NCBI GenBank assembly: GCA_002508705.1
Contig: DAYL01000024.1
Location: forward strand, 8,802-69,124
Length of the DNA: 60,323 bases
Direction: 5' to 3'
Origin: Methanoculleus sp. UBA374
GTDB taxonomy: Archaea > Halobacteriota > Methanomicrobia > Methanomicrobiales > Methanoculleaceae
Both the position numbers and the translations under genes were made by a program. The notes under the pieces were generated by a model. The model was not told the DNA's origin. It saw nothing but the letters and a program-made list of their open reading frames with translations, and searched no databases. Shown one piece after another: positions 44,480 to 52,861 of this stretch; position 1 is the first letter of the stretch; every line of letters starts with the position of its first letter.

Positions 44480-45319
44480 ATGAGACTGACGGTCCTCGTG
44501 GATAACACCACCCTCACCGGTCACTACTTCCTCGCAGAACCCGGGCTCTCGATCTACATCGAGGACGGCACAACGCGCGTCCTCTTTGATACCGGCTACT
44601 CGGGCATCCTTGTCACCAACGCTCTGAAGATGGGGATCGATCTCCTCCGTGTCGATGAGATCGTCCTCTCCCACGGCCATCTCGACCACACCTGGGGTCT
44701 CGATGCGCTGCTCAGGCTCCATACCGAGGCGATCCGCGAAGGGCACGCGCGTGTCGAGCCTACGTTCTTTGCCCATCCCGATGCGTTCCTCACCCGGAGC
44801 CTCGACGGTGCGGGAGAGGTCGGGTGCCACCTCTCGGTCGAGGAACTCTTTCGGCACGGCAAGGTCCTCCTCACTCAGGCTCCCCTCTGGCTGACCGAAG
44901 ACCTGGTCTTCCTCGGCGAGATCGAGCGGCGGTTCGAGTTCGAGCAGGTCCCGCCGAAGGGCTACATCTACACGCCCGACGGTATCCGTAACGACACCGT
45001 CGCCGACGATACGGCGCTCGCCTGCAAGACGCCGGAGGGGCTTGTTATCATAACCGGCTGTTCTCACTCTGGCATCTGCTCGATCGTCGAGCAAGCGCGC
45101 GAGGTCTGCGGTGACGACCGGATCGCCGACATCATCGGCGGGTTCCACCTCCTTAACGCACCGCCGGAGCAGATGCAGGGAATCCTTGACTACTTCTCGG
45201 AAGTGCGGCCGGCGGCCCTCCACCCCTGTCACTGCACCGGCCTTGCGGCGAAGATTGCGCTTGCCCGGGTCGCCGATGTCCGCGAGACGGGGGTCGGGCT
45301 GCACCTCGAATACGGATGA
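44480..45319 (+). CDS. Metallo-beta-lactamase-fold protein (COG1237-like)
   Basis: 279-residue metal-dependent hydrolase. The zinc motif is LSHGHLDHTWGL (HxHxDH), with TGCSHSGICSIVEQA and GGFHLLNAPPEQM further on and HPCHCTG at the end. This pattern matches COG1237 proteins, often labelled 7,8-dihydropterin-6-methyl-beta-ribofuranosylaminobenzene phosphate synthase-like, a tetrahydromethanopterin-related annotation of uncertain value. Start at 44480 with GGAG eight bases upstream; an earlier GTG is possible. It converges with the aminopeptidase gene, stop codons one base apart. Confidence 0.85.
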   Translation: MRLTVLVDNTTLTGHYFLAEPGLSIYIEDGTTRVLFDTGYSGILVTNALKMGIDLLRVDEIVLSHGHLDHTWGLDALLRLHTEAIREGHARVEPTFFAHPDAFLTRSLDGAGEVGCHLSVEELFRHGKVLLTQAPLWLTEDLVFLGEIERRFEFEQVPPKGYIYTPDGIRNDTVADDTALACKTPEGLVIITGCSHSGICSIVEQAREVCGDDRIADIIGGFHLLNAPPEQMQGILDYFSEVRPAALHPCHCTGLAAKIALARVADVRETGVGLHLEYG

Positions 45320-45320
45320 T

Positions 45321-48182
45321 TCAGGGTCTGAATCCCCGGAGCGCCGGGATCTCCCCGTACTCCGCCTCATAGGCCCGGACGGCCTCCGGGGCCCTGAGGA
45401 GGAAACGGCGGGCGTTGTTGTAGACCGACGGGTATGCTCCCGGGTCGAAGGAGGAGAGGAGGTCCGCGAGCACCGCGACGACCGGCACCCGATAGCGGGG
45501 CTCCATTCCGTCGATGAACGCGAATGCATCCAGGGCCCGGACGGTGCTGTACTCGTTGACCGGGGCGAGCCGCCGGAGCACCCCGGAAAGGTAAGCCCGT
45601 CCTTCTTCGGTCTCAAGCGACCGTTTCCTGTTCAGCGCGAACCGCCCGTAGAGCGCCCGCTGCTGGTCGGCCTGCTCGATCGAGAAGGCGGGGGAGGGCT
45701 CGATCCCGCGGAGGACGGCGACCAGGTCGTCGCAGTCGCTCCCGGCGACCGCGGAGAGGAACGACTCCCATGCGACCGGGTTTCTGGCCGATTCGGTGGA
45801 GAACGCCGCGAGGGTCTCCAGCCGCTCGGGTGCGCTGCTCTCGAGGAGCAGCCGAAACGCGACGAGCCGGTCGGTTGCAGCCGTCGCCTCCCGGTCCCGG
45901 AACTGCCGGGCTATCAGCCGGTGGACTTCGGGGGTGTCCAGGGTGGCGAGGATCGCGAGACTGACGTTCTTCCTCTGCCGCCGCCGGATTGCCCGGGCTT
46001 CTTCCTCCAGGGTGTCCGACCCGCCGGGCACACCCGCCGCCGCCCGCCGGTAGACGCGAAGGAGGGTGTCCCGGCCGCGTGCGGCTATGGCGGCGAGGAT
46101 CTTCCTTTTGGCGTCGTGAAGCGCCCGGTAGTGGTGGCTGAACCGTTCGTCTTCGACCGACGGGAAGATGGTCAGGAATTGGCCGCCCGCTTCTTCCATG
46201 AGGCGGTCGTCGGCGAGGAGACCGAGGCAGAGGTCGGTAAACCGGCCGGAAACCACGGCATCCGGGTCTTCGAGGAGGCGGACCATCTCCCGGTCGGCGA
46301 GCGCACAAAACGCGGTGAACCGGCCGATAAGGTCGGCGTCTCTCTGCACCTGAAGGTAGAGTTCGTCTTCCGGGGGCCGGTACGCCACTCTGCCGTAGAA
46401 GGAGTAGCCGCGGTTGAGCGAGAGGAACGCCGGGCTGTCGACATCGTCGAGGCGGATCTCCCCCGTCTCATCCGCGATCCGGACGGTCCGGTCCGCAAGG
46501 TCCCGGCCGTCGGCATCGGCGAGTGCAAACCGGAACGGGAATTCCCAGGTCCGGCCGCCCGGCGAACGGCTCTGGCGATAGGCGAGGACGAACCGCCGGG
46601 CTGCGGGATCGTAGGCAGGGGTCACGGTGAGGACGGGGTACTCCGTCTCCTTCAGCCAGGCCGCCGCCATCCCCGAAAAGTCCTGTCCCGAGACTTCTTC
46701 CATGCAGCGTATCCAGTCGTCGCGGGAAGCGTTCGCATGCCGGAACCGGTCGTGGTAGAGGCCGAGCCCTTCCGCAAACGTCTCCTTTCCCATCAGCGTC
46801 TCGATCATCCTGACGAACTCGGGAGCTTTCACGTAGGTGACGCCCGTGATGAGGTCGTTTGGATCGTTGAAGCCGTCCGGCTCGATCGGCATCGAGCCTG
46901 CACCACGGTCGAGGACGAGCGTTCCGGCTTCGGGTTCAAGGAGGTCGAGCACGGTCTGGAGGCGTGAGTAGGCTTCGCCGAAGAGGAAGGCGTGATACTG
47001 GTTCTCGATATGGACCGTCACCGCCTCGTTCAACCAGATCTCGAACGGGCTCCTCCCCGTCACCTCGGAGCCGTTCTCATTGTGGTAGTACTCGTGGACC
47101 TTCACCCGGACCATGTACTCGAAGGCCGGGTCGGTCACGTCCGAACCGGGCATGATCCGGTTTGCAGCGATGGTCGTGTTCCCGACGTTCTCCATCCCGC
47201 CGAAGTCCGAGTTCTGCATGGCGATCTCCCGGTAGACCGCGCCCGTGTAGGCATATCCCGGCGTTACGGTCGCGATTAGCCGGGAGAGAGCCTCCCGGGA
47301 TCTTTCGAGGGCTGCCCGGTCCCCGGAGCGTTTCGCTTCGTCCCGGACCCGCACCCGGCGCCAGATCTCGTTCCGGGTTTCTCTGTCGCGGTACTGTGCG
47401 GGGCCGGTGAAGAGGTGCACCCACATCACCGCGTCTGCAAGGATATCAAGCGCACGCCCGGCCGCACCCGGGTCGGAACCGGGTTTTGCGAGGAGTTCGA
47501 GGGTGAACGTCCGCCCGTCGGGATACTCGAACTCCCGCCGGCAGGTGTCGTAGCACCCCACCCCGAGGAAGAAGAGGTAGGGGGCCATCGGGGTTTTGAC
47601 GTTCTCGTACCGCTGGACGGAGCGGCCGGGAGCGCCGGGAAGCCGCGGCCCCGCCGGGTCGCCGTTTGAGATGGTATTCGTATACTCGTCATCGGCGATG
47701 ATCGTCGTCGTGTAGGTGCATTTCGCGGTCATGTCGTCGAGGCAGGGGACCAGGCGCTGGAACCCCCACTGCTGGCACTGGGTGATCTGAGTGGGCGCTC
47801 CTCCGGGGCACGACCCGTCGTAGTAGAGCCCTTCGAGGACGTGACTGCTCGGACGGCAGACCGTCCCGGTGTTGAGGGTGAACCGGGTCCGGGGCGGGAC
47901 GGGGGGATCAAAGGTGACGGTGAGGATCGCGGCGCCGCGGTCGTAGGTATGGGCGACGGTGTAGCCGTCGGCGGATACGTTGAGGATATCCAGGTCCCGG
48001 GCGTTCAGGGGGAGGGATGCAAGCGGCGACGCAAGGGTCTCGGCGGTGAGGGCGGAGACGACCCGGGTGTGGCCGTCGTAGACGTCGAAGGTGAGGTCCA
48101 TGTGGACGACCTTCACGGGGAGCGCACCGAAATCTTCCGGGTAGTAGCGAAAGAGCCTCTCCCGCCCGTTTCCTCCGGTCAA
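45321..48182 (-). CDS. M1-family zinc aminopeptidase
   Basis: 953-residue aminopeptidase N-like metallopeptidase. The zinc site is HEYYH (HEXXH, about residue 362) followed exactly 18 residues later by Glu in NEAVTVHIE. The exopeptidase motif reads GGMEN in FGGMENVGN (variant of GAMEN) near residue 326. An N-terminal beta domain covers 1-190 and a long helical C-terminal domain covers 520-950, as in E. coli PepN. No signal peptide, so cytoplasmic. The ATG overlaps the HEAT gene stop by four bases. Likely role: final steps of peptide breakdown. Confidence 0.93.
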   Translation of the reverse strand: MTGGNGRERLFRYYPEDFGALPVKVVHMDLTFDVYDGHTRVVSALTAETLASPLASLPLNARDLDILNVSADGYTVAHTYDRGAAILTVTFDPPVPPRTRFTLNTGTVCRPSSHVLEGLYYDGSCPGGAPTQITQCQQWGFQRLVPCLDDMTAKCTYTTTIIADDEYTNTISNGDPAGPRLPGAPGRSVQRYENVKTPMAPYLFFLGVGCYDTCRREFEYPDGRTFTLELLAKPGSDPGAAGRALDILADAVMWVHLFTGPAQYRDRETRNEIWRRVRVRDEAKRSGDRAALERSREALSRLIATVTPGYAYTGAVYREIAMQNSDFGGMENVGNTTIAANRIMPGSDVTDPAFEYMVRVKVHEYYHNENGSEVTGRSPFEIWLNEAVTVHIENQYHAFLFGEAYSRLQTVLDLLEPEAGTLVLDRGAGSMPIEPDGFNDPNDLITGVTYVKAPEFVRMIETLMGKETFAEGLGLYHDRFRHANASRDDWIRCMEEVSGQDFSGMAAAWLKETEYPVLTVTPAYDPAARRFVLAYRQSRSPGGRTWEFPFRFALADADGRDLADRTVRIADETGEIRLDDVDSPAFLSLNRGYSFYGRVAYRPPEDELYLQVQRDADLIGRFTAFCALADREMVRLLEDPDAVVSGRFTDLCLGLLADDRLMEEAGGQFLTIFPSVEDERFSHHYRALHDAKRKILAAIAARGRDTLLRVYRRAAAGVPGGSDTLEEEARAIRRRQRKNVSLAILATLDTPEVHRLIARQFRDREATAATDRLVAFRLLLESSAPERLETLAAFSTESARNPVAWESFLSAVAGSDCDDLVAVLRGIEPSPAFSIEQADQQRALYGRFALNRKRSLETEEGRAYLSGVLRRLAPVNEYSTVRALDAFAFIDGMEPRYRVPVVAVLADLLSSFDPGAYPSVYNNARRFLLRAPEAVRAYEAEYGEIPALRGFRP

Positions 48183-48712
48183 AGAACCATCGCCTCGCCG
48201 GTTATCTCGCGGAGTGCACGGCGGATCGCCGTCCGGACTTCGGGCTCCTCCTCGCCCTCGATAGCGGCGGAGAGGGCGGAGATCGCCCGGGGATCACGCA
48301 GTTTGCCGAGCGCATCGGCGGCGGTCAGCCTGACGTCTTTTTTCCTGTCTGCAAGGAGGGGGAGGAGCGGGTCGACCGCGCGAGGGTCGCCGAGCTCGCC
48401 GAGCGACCAGGCGGCGCCGCGCCGCGCCCATCGGTCCGCGTCGGCGAGAAGGGGGAGCAGCGGGTCGACTGCACGCACGTCGCGGAGTTTCCCGAGCGCC
48501 TGCGCCGCGACCCAGCGAACCTCGTTCTCGCTGTCGGAGAGGGCGGAGATCAGCGGCTCGACCGCCCGCGCATCGGCACAATTCCCCAGCGCCTCGACCG
48601 CCCGTAACCGGTAGGGAGTGCTCTCGTGCCCGAGCTGCTCGATGTATTTGCCGAGATTCTCCTCACATCGCTTCTCTCGATCTTCCATGAGGCGTTTTAT
48701 CGAACGTTCCAT
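48179..48712 (-). CDS. HEAT-repeat (PBS lyase-type) protein
   Basis: 177 residues built from about four or five HEAT-like repeats of about 31 residues, with the recurring text DARAVEPLISAL, DVRAVDPLLPLL, DPRAVDPLLPLL and DPRAISALSAAI. Such repeats form scaffolds for protein contacts. It overlaps the M1 aminopeptidase start by four bases and has its own TATA-like GCTTATATACCG near 48757-48768, so it leads a two-gene unit. It might bind or regulate the peptidase; this is inference. GGATC lies a few bases before the start. Confidence 0.85.
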   Translation of the reverse strand: MERSIKRLMEDREKRCEENLGKYIEQLGHESTPYRLRAVEALGNCADARAVEPLISALSDSENEVRWVAAQALGKLRDVRAVDPLLPLLADADRWARRGAAWSLGELGDPRAVDPLLPLLADRKKDVRLTAADALGKLRDPRAISALSAAIEGEEEPEVRTAIRRALREITGEAMVL

Positions 48713-48756
48713 TGTGATCCCACCACTACTTTCTGCTGCAGACCAGATGTCGTTTA

Positions 48757-48768
48757 CGGTATATAAGC
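48757..48768 (-). promoter_or_regulatory. TATA box of the HEAT-aminopeptidase unit
   Basis: Minus-strand GCTTATATACCG, about 50 bp before the HEAT gene ATG. The predicted start lies near 48738. Confidence 0.45.
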
Positions 48769-48820
48769 ACCCGGCACGATATGCGCACGGCGGGCGACGG
48801 AGTGCCCCGCCGCCTGAACG

Positions 48821-49174
48821 TCATGCATCCTCTTCCCTGTCCTCGCCGATGACGTCGAACGCGACGATCCTGTAGTTGTAATACCGCCCGTCCGTGGTGG
48901 TGAAGGAGAGGAAGACCATCAGCCCGTGCTCGTCCGAGATCCAGAGTTCGGCATCGTCGCCGACGGTGTAATACTCGAAACCAAATCCGGCGAGAGCTTC
49001 TTCGATGGCGCTCTCGGCCTCCATCTCCCGGACCATCCCGAACGTCGCGGCGAGAGGATACTGCCGCTCTTCAAGAGCAGCAACCTGGAGTTTTGCCCGC
49101 CTCTCTGCAAGGAAGAGAGTATCCAGGGCGGTCATGACTTCCTGTGCGACGACGTCCGTCTCCTCCGACCCCAT
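48821..49174 (-). CDS. Small conserved-looking cytoplasmic protein, unknown
   Basis: 117 residues, mostly helical then beta. It opens GSEETDVVAQEVMTALDTLFLAERRAKLQVAAL and ends with a beta-like segment YYTVGDDAELWISDEHGLMV and an acidic tail EDREEDA. I do not recognise a family. The start at 49174 is chosen by the TATA box at 49195-49204 (GATATACTGC strand-wise), about 25 bp upstream, which implies a leaderless mRNA. It is not joined to the HEAT gene, which has its own promoter. Confidence 0.65.
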   Translation of the reverse strand: MGSEETDVVAQEVMTALDTLFLAERRAKLQVAALEERQYPLAATFGMVREMEAESAIEEALAGFGFEYYTVGDDAELWISDEHGLMVFLSFTTTDGRYYNYRIVAFDVIGEDREEDA

Positions 49175-49466
49175 ACCCGGTACTTTGGGGTTAGCAGTAT
49201 ATCTTTTTTCAGCAATAACCGGAGTTTGAGAGACCCGAAAGGTTTTGAGTGACGACGGTCGGGAGAGCGCCGGGAGGACGACCGGAAGAGGTGCGGACAA
49301 TCACGTAGCGGTGCTCTGTGGAGTCACGGCGCTGTCGAGTGATTATTTCGCTCATCGTGTTCATGGGAAAAACAATTCGCGAAAGAGTGGTCCGGAGGCG
49401 TCTTTACCCTCATTACGGCGTTATCATAACGAAACCCTAAAACGCCTCCGTGCAGATACAAGGGTG

Positions 49467-49952
49467 ATGGCAGAAGACAGGCTCAAGATCGTCGTATTCG
49501 GGTCGTTCAATGCAGGAAAGTCCAGTTTCATCCAGGCTCTCGATCCCCGGAGCCGCCACATCGAAGCGACCTCAAACGAGGGTCCCACGACGGTGGCATT
49601 CGATTTCGGCAGGTTACAGGTGAGGGATAAAGCGGTTTACCTCTTCGGGACGCCGGGGCAGGAGCGGTTCGAGTTCGTCCGGCAGATCCTCTCGCGGGGA
49701 ATGGACGGCGCGATCATCGTCGTTGACGCCACCACCGGGGTAGACGCGATGACGCAGCACCTCTACAGTTACCTCAAAGCGCTCAACGTGCCGCTCGTGT
49801 TCATGGCGAACAAGTGCGACTGCCCGGGCGCGGTGCCCGAAGCCGTCCGCCGGGACCTTCCCGGAGAGACGGTGCACCCTATCTCTGCGCGGAACGGCGA
49901 GAACGTCTACGCGGCACTTGATGCCTTTGTTGCAACCCTGGTCGCCGGGTAG
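49467..49952 (+). CDS. Small Ras-like GTPase (COG2229 type)
   Basis: 161-residue GTP-binding protein. G1 is VFGSFNAGKSSFIQAL, G3 is YLFGTPGQERFEF (Thr replaces the usual Asp before PG), G4 is MANKCDCPG and G5 is ISARNGENVY. This fits the archaeal/bacterial COG2229 predicted GTPases related to MglA and SRPRB. I start at the ATG preceded by AAGGGTG; the frame's earlier starts look like filler. A helical-repeat gene follows 42 bp later on the same strand, a possible partner. Cellular role unknown. Confidence 0.85.
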   Translation: MAEDRLKIVVFGSFNAGKSSFIQALDPRSRHIEATSNEGPTTVAFDFGRLQVRDKAVYLFGTPGQERFEFVRQILSRGMDGAIIVVDATTGVDAMTQHLYSYLKALNVPLVFMANKCDCPGAVPEAVRRDLPGETVHPISARNGENVYAALDAFVATLVAG

Positions 49953-49994
49953 CGATCATTTTTACTGCCTGTGAGTCATTGATCTCTGCAGACA

Positions 49995-50819
49995 ATGACC
50001 CGCAAAGAGTCTTATATCAGGGAGATTGCCCGGCTCCTCTCGAGTTTCCTTACAGGCGGGAATGCCGAGGATCTTCTCACCTACCTTGTCGCGGGGAGCA
50101 ACCTGCCGGGGCCCCGGGCAAACCTGGAACTTGCAGGAGCATTCAGCGAGACCGTGCGGGAGTTCGCAGGTGCCGACGCCGACGATAACCAGGTCCTGTG
50201 GACCCTCTGCGTCGAGTTATCCTGCATCTCCCCGGAAGATGCGCCGACAGACGACCCCCACGAGTTCCTTCCGTTCTGCGGTGTCCGGGGCATCGGAGCG
50301 ATCGGGTCCCTCTCACCGGAATGCGTTGAGGCGGCGCTCGCGCACCTTGCGGAGGCGGCGGTCGACCCGCGGCGGCGGGTCCGGGAGGCGGCGGCAATGG
50401 CGATCCGGGACCTCCTCTCCCTCCAGCGGGAGACGACAGTCCCGGGACTGGAGGACTGGGTGGAAGGGGGGTCCTGGCCTGCCATGCGGGCCGTGATCAC
50501 CGGGGTTGCCGAACCGGACCTGCTGGCCGAGCCGGACTTCGCGGAGGCCGCGTTCCGGTTCCACCGCAAGACTCTGATCCGCGTATATATGGCAAAGGAG
50601 AGGGAGTCCGAGGCATTCAGAGCGCTTCGGGAAGCGCTCGGCTACACACTCAGTCCGGTCATCGCCGCCCTCCCCGGGATCGGCTTTGAGTACCTGCGGC
50701 AGCTTGCGACTCTCGATGACGCAGATATCCGGTGGATTATCCAGGAAAACCTCAAAGAGGGCCGGCTTGGAAAGCGGTATCCGGAGACGGTGCAGCACAT
50801 CCGGGCGCAGATGGCGTAA
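49995..50819 (+). CDS. HEAT-like helical-repeat protein, unknown
   Basis: 274 residues, predicted all-helical. Weak HEAT-like repeats appear (SPECVEAALAHLAEAAVDPRRRVREAAAMAIRDLLSL, then AEAAFRFHRKTLIRVY). The fold recalls DNA alkylation-repair-like HEAT proteins but the match is not firm. The C-terminal EFLPFCGVRG and GFEYLRQLATLDDADIRWIIQENL resemble arrays seen in ALKD-like proteins. It follows the small GTPase by 42 bp and could be its effector. Converges with the phosphotransferase gene 50 bp away. Confidence 0.7.
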   Translation: MTRKESYIREIARLLSSFLTGGNAEDLLTYLVAGSNLPGPRANLELAGAFSETVREFAGADADDNQVLWTLCVELSCISPEDAPTDDPHEFLPFCGVRGIGAIGSLSPECVEAALAHLAEAAVDPRRRVREAAAMAIRDLLSLQRETTVPGLEDWVEGGSWPAMRAVITGVAEPDLLAEPDFAEAAFRFHRKTLIRVYMAKERESEAFRALREALGYTLSPVIAALPGIGFEYLRQLATLDDADIRWIIQENLKEGRLGKRYPETVQHIRAQMA

Positions 50820-50869
50820 AAGCGCCTGCAGGGCCTCTATCGTATCGGGATATCGATGGAGGACTCTCG

Positions 50870-51802
50870 CTACCCGGGGCCCGCGGCGAGACACGCCTCT
50901 GCCTCCCCGAGCAGCCAGTCACGTTCTGCCGCCCGCCAGGGCAGCCGTGCGATCCTGAGATAGCCGAGCGCCATGAAGAAGGGAAGCTGCGCGGTATTGC
51001 GGCGGAACTCTTCTTCGCCGTTGCTGTAGTGCCAGAGCAGGTGGCCGATATAGTCCTCCGCCCGGGCGGACCCGGGCGAGGCCTTGATCTCGGAAGCGAG
51101 AATGCCGAGGTCGCGGATCGGGTGCGCGTGGTCTCTGGAGCCCTCGAAGTCGACCGCGCAGGTGCCGCCGTCGAAGAGGTAGTTGCCGGGCGTGGCGTCG
51201 CCGTGGACCACGCAGCCTGCGTCGGGGCAGATCCGCGGGCTGTGCCGCCACGCCCCGAGAAGACGGCCGAACCTCTCTCTCCCCGGTGCCGGAAGGCCGT
51301 TCTGATCGAGCAACGCGTGAAAGTAGGCAAAATCGCGCTCCCGGTCGCAGGAGGTCTGCGTACTCTCGTGGAGCCGACGGAGCAGGTGCGCTACGCCGGT
51401 CAGGGGTTCGTAGAGGGACTCACCCGCCGCGAGGAGTTCCCGCAGGGTTCTGCCAGGAACATACTCGGTCACGAGGACCGCATGAAACCGGCTGTTCGTC
51501 GCGAGTGCGCCGGGAACGCGGACCCACCGTGCTATGCTGCGGAGCAGGTGAAACTCGTTCATCATCGCCGCATTCGCGTCATAGCGGGTCTTCGCGCCCG
51601 TCGGCGCGCCGAAAAACTTGCCGATCACGCTGATGCCCGCATCAATAAATTCGTAGCGGCAGACGACGTGCGACGCCGGCTCTATCCGGTAGACCCGGGC
51701 CTCGTCGTCCGGCTCCGGAAGCCGGTCCCAAAGGACGCCAGCCAGCCAGTCCCTGAACACATCGCCGGCCTCCAGACGTCCGACCGCTCTTTCGATGCTC
51801 AC
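50870..51802 (-). CDS. Aminoglycoside/choline kinase-like phosphotransferase
   Basis: About 310 residues of the APH fold. The catalytic loop is CVVHGDATPGNYLFDGG (HGDxxxxN) and the metal motif is AVDFEGSRDH (DFE). FEYVPGRTLRELLA-type text TEYVPGRTLREL marks the hinge. I start at a GTG at 51802 with GAGGGG upstream; the frame beyond runs into an insertion-sequence relic. Substrate unknown; choline, homoserine or a sugar are all possible in this fold, and resistance to aminoglycosides is not implied. Confidence 0.82.
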   Translation of the reverse strand: MSIERAVGRLEAGDVFRDWLAGVLWDRLPEPDDEARVYRIEPASHVVCRYEFIDAGISVIGKFFGAPTGAKTRYDANAAMMNEFHLLRSIARWVRVPGALATNSRFHAVLVTEYVPGRTLRELLAAGESLYEPLTGVAHLLRRLHESTQTSCDRERDFAYFHALLDQNGLPAPGRERFGRLLGAWRHSPRICPDAGCVVHGDATPGNYLFDGGTCAVDFEGSRDHAHPIRDLGILASEIKASPGSARAEDYIGHLLWHYSNGEEEFRRNTAQLPFFMALGYLRIARLPWRAAERDWLLGEAEACLAAGPG

Positions 51803-52009
51803 CCGACCCCTCTTCTCCCGGCCTCTCCGGCATGACGTTATGAAAGACCCGGGAGTCTCCGGGAACAATGAAGGTATCCCCTGTTGCAGGGTCGACCCCG
51901 ATGTCCTCATGCTTCTTTTGAGGAACAGCAATGACGTCTGGAGGTGTGCGAGACCTTCGGGCAGGTGGTCCGGCTTTTTCTCTCCGGACGCCTTCCCACA
52001 ACGGTGAAC
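51803..52009. other. Non-coding region between the phosphotransferase and the IS relic
   Basis: About 200 bp. It includes a GTCCGG/CCGGAC hairpin with a T-rich loop at 51968-51989, which would lie just past the end of the insertion-sequence relic. The minus-strand frame stays open but shows no family-like sequence. Confidence 0.4.
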
Positions 52010-52135
52010 TACCCCGCGCCTTTTGGGCGCGGCTTCCTGCTTCATTCTTCCTCCATTGAGGCAGGTCCACAGGCTCAACGGCGCGTTCCGCGCCTGATAC
52101 CAGGTTGCTTGGTTATCGCAACACAGATAGAGCAT
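52010..52135 (-). pseudogene. tnpB: C-terminal remnant of a TnpB-like gene
   Basis: The minus strand encodes ARNAPLSLWTCLNGGRMKQE, after which the frame continues with KRRGVVH. GGRMKQEA-type tails are typical of archaeal TnpB (IS1341/IS605) proteins. The zinc finger and RuvC-like parts are absent, so only the tail survived. The frame reads on into the phosphotransferase gene without a stop, which shows decay of the original end. Confidence 0.45.
52014..52032 (-). ncRNA. Possible 3' end of an IS605 guide (omega) RNA
   Basis: A 7-bp stem CCGCGCC/GGCGCGG with a short loop overlaps the tnpB tail. The minus-strand text GGGGTAGTTCAC follows, after which a guide would read genomic sequence below 52003. 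Only an inferred relic; no transposase remains to use it. Confidence 0.35.
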
Positions 52136-52202
52136 TATTGGATGGATTGATAGAAGAATTATCGTATCGAAATTGATTACAGGAAGGGCGGTTCCGCTTC
52201 AC

Positions 52203-52278
52203 GGAAGATGCTCCGCATCTTCCTGACAGGCACAACCCTTTGGGTTGTGCCGTGCCATCCCCACCCTGAAGGGTGGGG
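52203..52278. repeat. Three consecutive perfect hairpins
   Basis: Hairpin 1: GGAAGATGC/GCATCTTCC with loop TCC (52203-52223). Hairpin 2: GGCACAACCC/GGGTTGTGCC with loop TTT (52229-52251). Hairpin 3: CCCCACCCT/AGGGTGGGG with a GA loop (52259-52278). Each stem is perfect. Together they form one end of the IS-like relic or a stable RNA structure. Confidence 0.7.
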
Positions 52279-52469
52279 TCTTCCCGCTCCACCCCCTTCA
52301 CCCCCGCAAGATAAATACCGCTCACCCCCACATTCTCCCGGGACATCATGCCGGTCGCAACCATTCGTACGGCGAGGGACGGGCGCTTGAGCAGAAACAA
52401 ATGCCTGCCCTCTTTCGGAGCCGGCAATAAACGAATGTTTTTGCAAGGCCGGTTGGGGTGAACGGAATC

Positions 52470-52817
52470 ATGACGCGCAAACTTGACGAGAAGGACTTCG
52501 CCATCCTGCGGAAATTGGCCCCCGAATACAGCGGCATCCTCTGCCCGGAGGCGGGACACGAGTTCCACTCGATCCTCCCGCCGGTCTCTAATCACATCGC
52601 CGTCGACGAAAAAGACTTTGCGGAACGGGCCGGCCGCCTCTCGGACGAAGACTGGCGCTACCTCACCGACCAGATCCTCTCCGGTCGGGAAGACCTCGGA
52701 TGCATGCCGGAAGAAGACCTCGATACCGCCCTCATCCATATCCAGAAGGCGGTATCGGAAGAGGCGGCCGAACGGGTCCGCAGGCTCTATCACCTCTCCG
52801 GATGCGGGGTGCTGTAG
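52470..52817 (+). CDS. Unknown 115-residue protein
   Basis: Begins TRKLDEKDFAILRKLAPEYSG and contains HEFHSILPPVSNHIA. The rest is helical (DWRYLTDQILSGREDLGC, ALIHIQKAVSEEAAERVRRLYH). Cys pair at the end (SGCGVL). No family recognised. GGGGTGA lies eight bases before this ATG; a GTG at 52458 is an alternative. A TATA-like element is AGATAAATACC at 52308-52318 or CAATAAACG near 52426. Precedes DUF2124 by 44 bp on the same strand. Confidence 0.65.
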   Translation: MTRKLDEKDFAILRKLAPEYSGILCPEAGHEFHSILPPVSNHIAVDEKDFAERAGRLSDEDWRYLTDQILSGREDLGCMPEEDLDTALIHIQKAVSEEAAERVRRLYHLSGCGVL

Positions 52818-52861
52818 ACCACATCCGGAAACGGTATATGCTGCGACGATAACCTGACCTT

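Larger units (their letters stand above)
52003..52278 (-). mobile_element. IS200/IS605-like relic with hairpins
   Basis: A 275-bp remnant with no intact transposase. Its right part (minus-strand sense) ends in a stem GGAAGCC-GCGCC-AAAA-GGCGCGG and the text GGTAGTTCAC, the layout of the 3' end of TnpB guide-RNA elements. Its left part carries three back-to-back hairpins (52203-52278). The whole looks like an internally deleted non-autonomous derivative. Family is judged from hairpin style and the tnpB-like tail, not from a search. Confidence 0.55.

Noticed and set aside
44342..45616. 424-codon minus-strand frame over the metallo-beta-lactamase gene
   Set aside because: Low-complexity, charged sequence without motifs; it overlaps the well-supported plus-strand gene and the start of the aminopeptidase.
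52113..52793. 226-codon frame over the small unknown gene
   Set aside because: It is antisense to a frame with a good ribosome binding site and includes the hairpin-rich IS relic, which is not protein-like.
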